Shown: positions 18,782-28,023 of the stretch, piece by piece
Layout of the letters: each line of letters opens with the position of its first letter
Position numbering within the stretch: position 1 is the stretch's first letter
The notes under the pieces: generated by a model
The model's input: the letters and a program-made list of their open reading frames with translations, nothing else
Told to the model about the DNA's origin: nothing
Databases searched by the model: none
NCBI GenBank assembly: GCA_963767245.1
Contig: CAVYDG010000011.1
Span: forward strand, 124,001 to 188,000
Source: Roseiarcus sp963767245
GTDB taxonomy: Bacteria; Pseudomonadota; Alphaproteobacteria; Rhizobiales; Beijerinckiaceae
Length of the DNA: 64,000 bases
Direction: 5' to 3'
Translations under genes and position numbers: made by a program

Positions 18782-19546
18782 TAGTCCGGCGAAGCCGATC
18801 AGCATCGTGACCCATGTGGCGGGCTCAGGGACCGCGTAGAGCGTCACATCCGCAATATTTACAATCGTGCCTGCGGGATTTATTGAGTTTGAAATAGGGC
18901 CAATCGGCGCATCGTATGAATTTGAAAAATAGAGCTCGTCAGGAATAAACGGCGGGTTGTCTATAGTGAATGTGAGCGTGATTCGCTCAAATTGATTCGA
19001 AACCGGCGCCAATATCTCTTCCGCGGTACCCAACTGGAATAGCGTATCGATAAAGGTGCCGCCGCCCTGTTGAGTTGCGAATACCAGCTCGACGGGCGAT
19101 GATGACGGGTTTTCAACAAGAAACGAAAGGACGTAGGTCCCGTTTGCTAGCGAACTGAATTGTTGAAACAGATCGGCGCCAACCGGCAGACTTGCGTAGT
19201 CACCTGGTATTCCGGCGGGGGCGGGGGCACGAGTTATTCCGGCGTTCGTCCAATCTGACCACGGCGTCAGGTTCGATCCAGTACCGATGGGATCTTGAAA
19301 AGTCCCGTCGAGAATTACCGAAGTGGCCGCGCGACTACCCCCCCCCGTGAGCGAAACAGTGAGCGCAACGCTGAAAGCCAAGATTTCGCGTTTCATGACC
19401 CAGCCCTGCGAAATAATAAACTAACCCATAAAAAAATGCGCTGAACTCGGCCGCCTGTCAACATAGCGCGGATGGAGAAATCCGGGCCACGCGACACCAG
19501 GAACATCAATTATTCGTGATTTCTCGAAGGTGTGCCGGGAGGACGC

Positions 19547-21640
19547 TCACTCCAGCCGCACCATCACCGCATCCGACGCCCCCTTGGCGTCGGTCACCGA
19601 CACGCGCGCGAATCCGGCGCCGTCCGGCTTCCAGGCCGACTGCCGCCGCAACTCCGCGTCGCCGACCGGTTGGCCGTTGACGAACCAGGCGAACGGCGGC
19701 GCGCCGCCGAGCGCCTTCAGCGCCAGCCGCGCATCATGGGCGCCCGCGTTGAGGCCGAGGTCGATGAGCGCGCCGTCGGGCGGGAAGGCGATCTTGAGTG
19801 GGGGCGTCTCGGCCGCCGCCATTGTCTTGGGCGCGTCCTGGCGGAGGTGGCGCAGCGGCGGGGGCAGATCGGCGGTGACGCTTGCCTTGAGCACGCCCGA
19901 CGGCGGCCGGATCGGCTCGATGTCGCGGCCGAGCCGCTCGAAGGCGTCGAACAGGATCGGCGCCGCCGCCTCGCGGCCGATGAGGCCCGGCGTCGGGCCG
20001 TTGTCCGGGCGGCCGACCCAGACCGCAATCGTTGTCCCGCGGTCGAAGCCGACCGCCAGCGCATCGCGAAACCCGTAGGAGGTTCCGGTCTTGAAGGCGA
20101 TCCGCCCTTTCAGCGCATTGGCCGGCGGCGGCGCGCCGCGCAATATGTCGTCGATGTACCAGGCCGCGACCGGATCGGTCACCCGGCGCGGCTCGATGAC
20201 CGGCGGGCCGCCGAGCCGCTCGGTAAGCGCCGGCGCCTCGCCGCCGCGGGCGAAGCCGGCGTAGAGCCGCGCGAGGTCGGTCAGCGTGATCCCGAGCCCG
20301 CCAAGGCCGATGGCGAGGCCGATCGGCGTATCCTTCGGCAGCGCGATTTCCGCCCCGGCGCCGTGCAGCCGGGCGAGGAAGGTCGCCGGCCCGACGTCGG
20401 CCAGGAGCTCGATCGCCGGCAGGTTGAGCGACTGCTGCAGCGCCTTGCGCGCGGTCACATTGCCCTCGTAGCCGAGATTGAAATTCTGCGGCGCATAGCC
20501 GCCGTAGCGCATCGGCCGGTCGAACAGCACCGTCTCCGGATGGGCGAGGCCCTGCTCGAACGCCAGCGCATAGATGAAGGGCTTCAAGGCCGAGCCCGGC
20601 GACCGCGGCGAGCGCGACATGTCGATGGCGCCGCCGCGCGAGGCGTCGTCATAAGCCGCCGCGCCGATGCGGGCGCGGACCTCGCCGGTGGAATTGTCGA
20701 TGACCACCATCGCCGCCGACAGTTTCGGTCCGAGCCGCGCGACGCTCTCCTTGATGAGCGCCTCGAGCTTCGCTTGCAGCCGTGCGTCGATTGTGAGCCG
20801 GACGATTTTCGCTTGGCCGTCGGCGGCGACCGCTTCTTCGGCGGCGTGGGCGGCGAGCGCCGGGAAGGCGAGGCGCGCTTCGGGGACCGGCTCGCGCTTT
20901 CCCGCTGCGGCGTCGTCGGCGCTGATGACGCCGCGCGCAGCGACGCGGTCGAGCACCCGGTCGCGGGCGGCGCGCGCCGCAGCGGGGAAACGATCCGGCC
21001 GCCGTGCCTCAGGCGACTGCGGCAGCGCCACCATGAGCGCCGCCTCGGCGATCGTGAGCCTCAGCGGCTCCTTGCCGAAATACGCGAGCGAGGCCGCCCG
21101 CACGCCTTCGAGATTGCCGCCGTAGGGAGCAAGCATGAGGTAGCGATCGAGGACGCCCGCCTTGCCGACCTCGCGCTCGATCTCGAGCGCGCGCGCGATC
21201 TGCCGGAGCTTCGCGGCGAGCGTCCGCTCGGGTCTTGGCTCGATCAGCCGCGCGACCTGCATGGTCAGGGTCGAGCCGCCACTCACCACATGGCCGTGCG
21301 CGAGCCATTGCGCGCCGGCGCGGATCAGCGCCCGAGCGTTGAGGCCGCGATGGTCGTAGAACCGTCCGTCCTCATACGCGACCAGCATCGCGAGATAGCG
21401 CGGATCGACGTCATGCGTGGTCGCCGGCAGGCGCCAGCGTCCGTCGGGCAGGGTGAACGGCCTGAGCAGCCGCCAGCTACGATCGACGACGATCGTTGAC
21501 CCCTCACGCGAGGCGGCGAGGTCGAGCGGGCCGAGGCTTGCGGTGTAGCGCATCCAGGCGAAGGAGGCGCTGAGATCTGCCGCCACCAGAAGCGCGAGCG
21601 CCGCGGCGAGCGCGATGACGATGAACCTGGGATGACGCAT
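19547..21640 (-). CDS. pbpC: Penicillin-binding protein 1C
   Basis: 697 residues, one N-terminal membrane anchor. The glycosyltransferase domain (GT51) has the catalytic Glu in AYEDGRFYDHRG and GGSTLTMQVARL. The transpeptidase domain shows SxxK in SPGSALKPF and KTG in AFKTGTSYGF. The C-terminus is a BiPBP_C domain (PPDGALIDL...). It polymerises and cross-links peptidoglycan in the periplasm. ATG 21640 starts the conserved MRHPRFIV; a GTG 12 bases upstream is possible. It lies directly downstream of the alpha-2-macroglobulin gene, the classic pairing in which the two protect and repair the cell wall. Confidence 0.95.
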   Translation of the reverse strand: MRHPRFIVIALAAALALLVAADLSASFAWMRYTASLGPLDLAASREGSTIVVDRSWRLLRPFTLPDGRWRLPATTHDVDPRYLAMLVAYEDGRFYDHRGLNARALIRAGAQWLAHGHVVSGGSTLTMQVARLIEPRPERTLAAKLRQIARALEIEREVGKAGVLDRYLMLAPYGGNLEGVRAASLAYFGKEPLRLTIAEAALMVALPQSPEARRPDRFPAAARAARDRVLDRVAARGVISADDAAAGKREPVPEARLAFPALAAHAAEEAVAADGQAKIVRLTIDARLQAKLEALIKESVARLGPKLSAAMVVIDNSTGEVRARIGAAAYDDASRGGAIDMSRSPRSPGSALKPFIYALAFEQGLAHPETVLFDRPMRYGGYAPQNFNLGYEGNVTARKALQQSLNLPAIELLADVGPATFLARLHGAGAEIALPKDTPIGLAIGLGGLGITLTDLARLYAGFARGGEAPALTERLGGPPVIEPRRVTDPVAAWYIDDILRGAPPPANALKGRIAFKTGTSYGFRDALAVGFDRGTTIAVWVGRPDNGPTPGLIGREAAAPILFDAFERLGRDIEPIRPPSGVLKASVTADLPPPLRHLRQDAPKTMAAAETPPLKIAFPPDGALIDLGLNAGAHDARLALKALGGAPPFAWFVNGQPVGDAELRRQSAWKPDGAGFARVSVTDAKGASDAVMVRLE

Positions 21641-21657
21641 GACCACCCTCACCCCAA

Positions 21658-21724
21658 CCCTCTCCCCAAGGGAGAGGGGGCGCGCCAGCGCCTCGGAGGG
21701 AACCCCTTCTCCCTCGGGGAGAAG
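21658..21724. repeat. Two palindromes between pbpC and the A2M gene
   Basis: CCCTCTCCC-CAA-GGGAGAGGG (21658-21678) and CTTCTCCC-TCG-GGGAGAAG (21706-21724). They are of the same dispersed type as 8181-8204, 1151-1173 and 12016-12040. Confidence 0.65.
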
Positions 21725-21824
21725 AGCCTGCCCCCGGGCGAAGACCCGGGGGTGGCCCCATAGGGCGTCCGCAAGGACGCGCGTCCTTTCGGATGGGCTA
21801 TGGGCGCCGGAAGAGGGCGCGGCC

Positions 21825-24800
21825 TCACTTCGCCGTCACCTCGAGTTCCCCGAAGCCGGTGCGGCCGTAGCGGTCGGGGTCGTACATGTCTTCAGCGGTC
21901 GCAGGCGGATAGACGTATTTGCCCGGCGCAACGGCGCGGACGATATAAGCCATGGTGATGAACGCCGACTGGCCGTCGGCGCGGTCGAACGCCGCCACGA
22001 AGCGATCGTCGCGATATTCGGTGTGGGTTGGCTCGACGTCCTTGGAGAGCCAGGCGAAGGCCTCGACCGAGCCGCCGTCGACCAGCGCCGGATTGTCGAT
22101 CTCAAGGCCGGCTGGCAGGCGGTCGACGACCAGGAGGCGCGCGTATCGCGCCTGCGCCTCGGTCACCTTGAGCGACACCACCACGCGCTCGTTCTGGGCG
22201 ATGCTGTGCAGGTCGATCTTGGTTCCGTCGAGCTTGTAGAATGTGCGCTCGATCGCATAGCCGTTGGCGACGGCGGGTTCGGGCTCGATCGGCGCGCCGG
22301 AGACGGATACGACGAGTTGCGCCGGGTTCTGCCCGGCGTTGGCGACCGCGATCGATTTGTCCGCCAGCGTCGCGCCGCCGAAGCGGCGATAGAGCGCGCC
22401 CTTCACCGGCTGGCCGTCGATGCTGAACTGGCTCGCCGCCCCGTGCTCGGCCAGCGCCTCGGCGGCGAGCGCCATCCAGTTGTTTTCCTGGGTGCTGGTG
22501 AACGAGCGCCCGGCCCGCGCCTGATCGAGGACAGCGCCGGCGCGCGCGATCGCGTCGCCCTCGACGTCGCCGCCGAGGTTGGCCTCGGCAATGAGCGCGA
22601 GCACGGCGGCGGCGTCGCGCAGCCGCGAGCCGTAGTCGGCTCTCGACACGCCGCTGTCGCGCTCGGCGTCGAGGGCGGCGAGCGCGGCGCCGAACGCCTT
22701 GCTGGCGCGCGCCCGATCGCCGAGCATAGCCAGCGCCGCGGCGAGCTGGGCCTTGCCGAGCGGGGTGGCGAAGGCGTCGAGCTTGGCGTCGGTGAGATAG
22801 CGCAGATCGCCGATCACCGGACGCCCGTTGCGGGCGAGAACATAGAGCGCGTAAGCCAGCGCCGCGGCGTTGTCCTTGCTCGGCTCCGGCGCGTTCACCA
22901 CCTCGTTGCGCAGCCGGTCGAGCGCCTGATCGAACGGCTGCTGCGGCACGGTGAAACTGCGCTCCCGGGCGCGGGTGAGGAAGTCGGTCACGAAGGCGTC
23001 GAGCCAGGAATCGTCATCGTTGCTGTCGGCGCTCCACATGCCGAACGCGCCGCTCGCGCTCTGTCGGCTGAGCTCGCGCTCGATCGCCTGCCGGATCCGG
23101 CCGTCGAGATCGGGATCGATATCGAGATGCTCGATCGAGGCCAGCCGGTTGACGTAGAGAAGCGGCATGGCGACGCTGACGGTCTGCTCCGAACAGCCAT
23201 ACGGGTAGCGTTGCAGCTGCGCCAGCAAAGCCGGCGCGTCGAGGGCGCCGAACGGCGAGGCGGAGATCGCGATCGAGCCGGTGCCCGGAATGAACTCGGC
23301 GATGAGATCGCCGGAAATGGTCGTAGTCGCGCCGGCAGGAAGCGGCTTCACCATACGCCGGTACACGTCCGGCGCGCCGGAGGCGAGGCCGAGCTTGAAC
23401 TGTTGAGTCAGATCGGTCTTGGGCCCGGTCAGCCTGAGCGCGAGGTCAGCTGCGCCGACGCCGGCCGCGGTTATCGGCATCGACACCGACTGGCGCCGGC
23501 GAGCGTCGAGGCGCACCGTCTTTCTCAGCGAGCCCGCGTCGGCGGTGAGCGGCCCATGAATGTCGAGGTCGAGCGTGTAGTCGCCAGCCTCGCCCTCGAC
23601 GTTGTCGATGTCGACATGCATCTCCGAGCGGTCGCCAACGTTGAGGAAGCGCGGCAGCGTCGCGGCGACGACGACGGCGTCGCGAACGGTCACGTCGGCT
23701 TGAGCGGACCCGACCTTGTTCTTCGACCACGCGACGGCGGTCAACCGCGCCGATCCATTGAACGCCGGCAGATCGAACGACACGTTGGCTTTGCCGTCGC
23801 CGTCGAGCTTGACGACGCCGGAGAAGAGGGCGAGCGGCTCCTGTGTCGGCAGATTGCCTTCGAGGCCGCCGCCCGCGTCGCCGCCGGCATGAATGGCGCC
23901 GGCCGCGCCCTGCATGCCGTCGATCAGCATCCCCCAGAGATCGCGAACCTCGACCGGCAGCTTGCGCTGACCAAAGAAATAGCTGCCCGGGTCGGGCGTC
24001 TTGAACCCGGTCAGATTGAGAATGCCGACATCGACCGCAGAGACGGTCACGAACGCCTCCTCGCCCGGCGCGAGGCCGGCGACCTTGACCGGAACCGTCA
24101 TCGATTGGCGCGGCCGGGCCAGCTGCGGGGCGTCAAGGGCGATGTCGAGCGCATGCGCATCGCGGTCAATGGCGAACCAGGCGACGCCGATCGCGCGGCC
24201 CGGCATCCGCCTCGCGTTCACATCGAGCGGGCGGTGGGTCAGCGCCACGGCGTAGGCGCCCGGCCCCCAGTCCGGGCCGACCGAAAACGGCACGACGTTG
24301 TCGCCGGCGGCGAGATCGACGTCGATGAAGCGCTCGATCTTGTCGCCAACCAGCGCGACCGTCGCCTTGCCGGCGAAGGCGGAGGCGATGCGCAGCTTCG
24401 CCTCCTCGCCGGGCGCGTAACTGGTCTTGTCGAGCGTTACGACCACATTGTCAGGCGTATCGGCGCTCGCCGTCCCCGACCAGCCGACGGCGAAGGCGAC
24501 GCTCGTCTCCTCGCCGTCGAGCGTCTTGATGTCGAGCCGATGCGCGCCCCAGCCGACTGCGCTCGAGAATTTGGCCGGCGCATCGGCGCCGATGTCGATG
24601 GTCCCGCTGGCGATCCGCTTCGACGACTTCACCGGTTCATAGCTCCAGCGGCCATCGGCGTTGAACCATTGATAGTCGTTCATCACCTGATAAACCGACC
24701 ATTCCGCCCCTTTTCGCGCGACGCGCGAGCCGTCCGGCGCGACGGCGATCGCCTCGAACGTCGCGACGTCGCCCGCGCTCAACGTCGCGTCGAGGTTTTT

Positions 24801-27068
24801 CTTGACGCCGATGGCCACGGTCTTCGCCCGGACCGGCAGGGTGACGGTGCGCTCGACCGTGCGCCCGCCCGGTTCGCCGACATCGACGATCAGCTTGGCC
24901 TCGAGCGGGCGGGTGCTCGAGCCTTCGGGCAGGTCGACCGACAGGTCGGCGTGCCCCTTGTCGTCGGTCTGAACCTTGTCGGTGAACTGGGCTTCGACGG
25001 TGGTGAAATCGTCGTCGGCGAGGCCGGCGACATAACTGGGATAGCCGGCCAGCGCCGCGCCCTCGACCGCCTGCAGCCGAATGGCGCCCGTCACGTCGAG
25101 CCCACTCGCCGGCGCGCCATAGAGAAATCTCGCGTCGAGCGTCAGCTCGACCGGCTCGCCGGGATCGATGATCGTTTTGGCCGGCTTGAGAGTGAAGTCG
25201 AGCCGCTCGGGAATATAGTCCTCGAGCAGGAACTCGACCCGGCCGATGCTGTCGCCTTTCGGATCGGCATAGGCTTCGATCGACCATTTTCCCGCCGCAG
25301 AGCCGGAGAGCAGCGGAATGGCGTACGAGCGCCCGCCGAGCCCCTGGTCGGCCAGGGTCGCGCGCTTGTACTCGACCCCGTCCGGCCGCTTGACGATGAG
25401 CGTCAGCGGCAGGCCCGGTTTAGCCACGCCCTTCGAGTCGCGAAGCGTTACGGTCGCGAACACGGTTTCGCCGGAGCGGTAAACGCCGCGCTCAGTGTAG
25501 AGGAACGCATCGAGTCCGTCAGGCGGGTCGCGGCCGGCGACGCCTCGATCAGTGAGGTCGAAGGCGTTCTGCGCGAGGTTGAGAAAGCCGTAATCGTCGC
25601 CCAGCGTCGCGACCAGAAGGCCGGGCGCCGAGCCGCCCTGGCCGCGCGCGAAGCCCGGATCGAAATCGACCCTGCCGTCGGCGCCCGTCGTCTTGACCGC
25701 CAGCACTTCGTTGTTGCGCGCGACGAGCTTGAGCGACACGCCGGAGAGCGGCGCGGCGGAGCCCAGCGATTGCACGATCGCGTGCACGCCGTCGTCGCTC
25801 GAGATCGCGGTCAAGCCCAGGTCGGAGACCACCATCCATTGCGCGGCGAGCTGCACAGTCTCGCCCGAGTCCGCGTCGGCCGGATTGGATGCGCCCTTCC
25901 ACGGCCGTGCGGTAACCACATAGACCCCGGGTTCGAGCTTGCCGACCGCGTCGAGGACCGGAAAATCGGTGACGACGTCCTGGTTGAGCGCGGCGGCGAC
26001 GTCCATCGAGCCGCTCCAGATCTTCGCTCCATCCTCGGAGGCGATTTCCTCAGCCCGCGACGAATCGATCGGTTTGAGGAAATCGTCGCGGTTGACGGTC
26101 GCGAGCAGATTGCGGTCGCCGACGCGATAGACGTCGATCGACACTTTCGAGGTGTTGACGGTGACCAGCGGCGCGCCCTGTTGACCCTGGCGCGGCAGCA
26201 CATAGGCCTTGCCGGCGAAATGCGCCTGCGGCGAGCGGTCGCGCACGTAGATCTCATAATCGGCCGACTGCAACAGGGATTCGCCGACCGCCGAGGGCAG
26301 GCCCTGGCGCAGCACGATCGCATAGCGCTCGCCGTGCTTCAGTCCCTCGACGCAGATCTGCTGGTCCTCGTTCGAGATCGCGGTGTTGGACGACCCGGAG
26401 ACCGCGACATAGGGGGAGAAGTCCGTCTTTCGCGCCAGCTGTTCGGAGAAGCTGAAACAGACGCGCGGCGAGGTCAATTCGTTGTCGACCTTGTAATCGA
26501 GAACCCGGAAGCCATGCTCGGCGCGCATCGCCTCGTAGGCTTTGCGGACATCGATGGCGTCGCGCCGGTCGAGCGACGCTTTCAGCGCGTCCAGCGCCGG
26601 GCGCCAGTTCTCGTGGCGCGCCAGGAGGTCGGCGAGCACGGCAAGCACCTGCGCCTGGGCGTCGGGCGTCGTCGAGCGCAGATAGGCGGCGTAGGCCGCG
26701 GTCGCGCCACGGGTGACGAGCTCATAGCGGTTATCCGCCTTGGCGTCGTCGGCCTTGACCGCGACGTTAGCGTAGGCGAGCCAGTTGGCGGGGTCTTTGA
26801 CAGCGGCGGTGATCGCCGCGCCGGCCAGTTTCTCCGCCGCCCCGAAGTCGCCCGCGGCCACGGCGGCGGCGGCGGCCTTGCGCAACTGATCGGGCGTCTT
26901 GTCCTTGACCTCAGCGCCGATCGAAGCGGTCGCGATGCGCAGGGTTTCGGCGAGCCTGACGGCGTCGCTCGCCATGTCCTCGGACGCGAACGGCTTGATC
27001 TCGGCCGCGCCGGATGCTGTCGCGACCAGGATGAGAAGGAGGGCGAGTGAACGCAGAGCGTGAAGCAT
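21825..27068 (-). CDS. Bacterial alpha-2-macroglobulin
   Basis: 1,747 residues. A signal peptide (MLHALRSLALLLILVATASG) is followed by the long series of macroglobulin beta domains and the bait region, then a thioester domain with YPYGCSEQTVSV (Cys at about 1292, motif CxEQ). The C-terminus is the receptor-binding-like domain. It traps attacking proteases by cleavage of the bait and thioester attachment. There is no lipobox Cys after the signal, unlike E. coli YfhM, so it is probably soluble in the periplasm. Start 27068 has GGAGG seven bases upstream. The next gene is pbpC; the pair is typical and functionally linked. The antisense strand is also open for about 1,800 codons, a GC-bias shadow. 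Confidence 0.95.
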   Translation of the reverse strand: MLHALRSLALLLILVATASGAAEIKPFASEDMASDAVRLAETLRIATASIGAEVKDKTPDQLRKAAAAAVAAGDFGAAEKLAGAAITAAVKDPANWLAYANVAVKADDAKADNRYELVTRGATAAYAAYLRSTTPDAQAQVLAVLADLLARHENWRPALDALKASLDRRDAIDVRKAYEAMRAEHGFRVLDYKVDNELTSPRVCFSFSEQLARKTDFSPYVAVSGSSNTAISNEDQQICVEGLKHGERYAIVLRQGLPSAVGESLLQSADYEIYVRDRSPQAHFAGKAYVLPRQGQQGAPLVTVNTSKVSIDVYRVGDRNLLATVNRDDFLKPIDSSRAEEIASEDGAKIWSGSMDVAAALNQDVVTDFPVLDAVGKLEPGVYVVTARPWKGASNPADADSGETVQLAAQWMVVSDLGLTAISSDDGVHAIVQSLGSAAPLSGVSLKLVARNNEVLAVKTTGADGRVDFDPGFARGQGGSAPGLLVATLGDDYGFLNLAQNAFDLTDRGVAGRDPPDGLDAFLYTERGVYRSGETVFATVTLRDSKGVAKPGLPLTLIVKRPDGVEYKRATLADQGLGGRSYAIPLLSGSAAGKWSIEAYADPKGDSIGRVEFLLEDYIPERLDFTLKPAKTIIDPGEPVELTLDARFLYGAPASGLDVTGAIRLQAVEGAALAGYPSYVAGLADDDFTTVEAQFTDKVQTDDKGHADLSVDLPEGSSTRPLEAKLIVDVGEPGGRTVERTVTLPVRAKTVAIGVKKNLDATLSAGDVATFEAIAVAPDGSRVARKGAEWSVYQVMNDYQWFNADGRWSYEPVKSSKRIASGTIDIGADAPAKFSSAVGWGAHRLDIKTLDGEETSVAFAVGWSGTASADTPDNVVVTLDKTSYAPGEEAKLRIASAFAGKATVALVGDKIERFIDVDLAAGDNVVPFSVGPDWGPGAYAVALTHRPLDVNARRMPGRAIGVAWFAIDRDAHALDIALDAPQLARPRQSMTVPVKVAGLAPGEEAFVTVSAVDVGILNLTGFKTPDPGSYFFGQRKLPVEVRDLWGMLIDGMQGAAGAIHAGGDAGGGLEGNLPTQEPLALFSGVVKLDGDGKANVSFDLPAFNGSARLTAVAWSKNKVGSAQADVTVRDAVVVAATLPRFLNVGDRSEMHVDIDNVEGEAGDYTLDLDIHGPLTADAGSLRKTVRLDARRRQSVSMPITAAGVGAADLALRLTGPKTDLTQQFKLGLASGAPDVYRRMVKPLPAGATTTISGDLIAEFIPGTGSIAISASPFGALDAPALLAQLQRYPYGCSEQTVSVAMPLLYVNRLASIEHLDIDPDLDGRIRQAIERELSRQSASGAFGMWSADSNDDDSWLDAFVTDFLTRARERSFTVPQQPFDQALDRLRNEVVNAPEPSKDNAAALAYALYVLARNGRPVIGDLRYLTDAKLDAFATPLGKAQLAAALAMLGDRARASKAFGAALAALDAERDSGVSRADYGSRLRDAAAVLALIAEANLGGDVEGDAIARAGAVLDQARAGRSFTSTQENNWMALAAEALAEHGAASQFSIDGQPVKGALYRRFGGATLADKSIAVANAGQNPAQLVVSVSGAPIEPEPAVANGYAIERTFYKLDGTKIDLHSIAQNERVVVSLKVTEAQARYARLLVVDRLPAGLEIDNPALVDGGSVEAFAWLSKDVEPTHTEYRDDRFVAAFDRADGQSAFITMAYIVRAVAPGKYVYPPATAEDMYDPDRYGRTGFGELEVTAK

Positions 27069-27305
27069 GAGTCCGCCTCCCAAAGCAATGCACCGCCGTC
27101 GCCCGCAGCGCCCATGGCCTCGCCGCTGGACCTTGGCGACGGGTATTGATGCCGCGACGAAATGTTAGCATGGTTGACGCGCGCTCGACCACAACTGCCC
27201 TGAGCCGCCGCAGACGAAAAGGGCTGTTCTGCGTGTCCAACCCCTGACTCTCCGGGGCGCCCGCTGCTGGCCTGCCGCATTGCATCAATTCGGAGCCGCA
27301 CGGTT

Positions 27306-27334
27306 TTGCCGCGCCGAACCTTCGAATGTATCAT
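27306..27334 (+). promoter_or_regulatory. Sigma-70-like promoter for the DUF433/DUF5615 pair
   Basis: TTGCCG (27306-27311), 17-base spacer, TATCAT (27329-27334), 32 bases before the antitoxin start. Spacing is ideal and the -10 differs from consensus at one base (TATCAT against TATAAT). Confidence 0.5.
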
Positions 27335-27366
27335 GAGTTCAGAGCCCGGTTCGAAGAAGGCCGCAT

Positions 27367-27591
27367 ATGACATCCTCGCGCATCGCCGCTGACCCTGCCG
27401 TCATGATGGGCAAGCCGTGCATCAAAGGCACGCGCCTCACCGTGGAGTTTATTCTGCGCAAGCTCGGTGCGGGGCGGTCCTTCGCCGATCTCCTCGACGC
27501 CCATCCGCAATTGACGCTTGAAGACCTTCTGGCGGCATTGGTGTTTGCGGCCGACTACTTGCAGGATGAGACCATCCTTGCCGTCGAATGA
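27367..27591 (+). CDS. DUF433 antitoxin
   Basis: 74 residues: SRIAADPAVMMGKPCIKGTR followed by LTVEFILRKLGAGRSFADLL. This is the standard DUF433 fold, a winged-helix domain used as antitoxin beside PIN-like DUF5615 proteins. AAGG lies eight bases upstream of ATG 27367. It overlaps the next gene by four bases (ATGA), so the two are translationally coupled. It would bind and repress the promoter upstream and block the DUF5615 nuclease. Confidence 0.88.
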   Translation: MTSSRIAADPAVMMGKPCIKGTRLTVEFILRKLGAGRSFADLLDAHPQLTLEDLLAALVFAADYLQDETILAVE

Positions 27592-27947
27592 TGCGATTTC
27601 TGGCGGACGAGAACATCTCGCGTCTCGTGGTCGAGCGGGTTCGTGCATCGGGGTTCGATGTGACGTCCGTCGCTGCGACAAGTCCGGGAGCTTCAGACAA
27701 CGATGTGCTCGCGACGGCGAGCAGCGAGGATAGCATTCTGATCCCCGAGGATCGTGACTTCGGCGAACTGGTTGTTCGACAGCGGCTGAAGGTTCACGGC
27801 GTCGTCTTGCTGGAACTGGATCGCTTGTCGAATACAGCCGAAGCGAAGCTTGTGAAGGCTGTGCTCACGGCGAACACAGACAAATTGGCCGGAAACCTGG
27901 TGGTCATCGAGCCAGGGAGAGTTCGAATTCGCCCGCTGCCTCGTTGA
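27588..27947 (+). CDS. DUF5615 PIN-like toxin
   Basis: 119 residues: MMRFLADENISRLVVERVRA, then VAATSPGASDNDVLATA, ILIPEDRDFGELVVRQRL. The acidic residues in LADENI, SDNDVL and EDRDFGE are the metal-binding set of PIN-like nucleases of the Mut7-C/DUF5615 type. Together with the DUF433 gene it forms a type II toxin-antitoxin unit that probably cleaves RNA. The start may be either Met of the MM pair. It is followed after 76 bases by the protease-like gene. Confidence 0.87.
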   Translation: MMRFLADENISRLVVERVRASGFDVTSVAATSPGASDNDVLATASSEDSILIPEDRDFGELVVRQRLKVHGVVLLELDRLSNTAEAKLVKAVLTANTDKLAGNLVVIEPGRVRIRPLPR

Positions 27948-28023
27948 GTCAGATTTATACGAATTGGACGCGCCAGCGACGACTGGCTAGCATGTGAGAC
28001 GCTCCCGGATCAGCGAGTCAACC

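Larger units (their letters stand above)
17156..19396 (-). pseudogene. PEP-CTERM surface protein, split by an IS1182-like element
   Basis: Starts at ATG 19396 with a signal peptide (MKREILAFSVALTVSLTGGG), followed by a beta-rich domain of about 180 residues with many Thr, Ser and Asn. The C-terminus reads VPEPATWVTMLIGFAGLG, a PEP-CTERM sorting signal. The IS begins here. If 17209-18781 and one TA are removed, the frame continues as GAAMRSRRKPAPPAVT and stops at TAA (17156-17158), giving the expected basic tail. As it stands the frame reads into the element end (GACLDNSGLWWRR...) and stops at 18713. PEP-CTERM proteins are exported, processed by an exosortase and often linked to exopolysaccharide. 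Confidence 0.85.

Noticed and set aside
19532..21499. A 655-codon plus-strand frame across pbpC
   Set aside because: Antisense of pbpC with Arg-rich composition and no recognisable domain.
21639..27050. An 1,803-codon open frame on the plus strand opposite the alpha-2-macroglobulin gene
   Set aside because: It mirrors the GC codon bias of the real gene on the minus strand, has no family resemblance, is Arg/Glu/Gly-rich in a shadow-like way, and lacks a ribosome-binding site.
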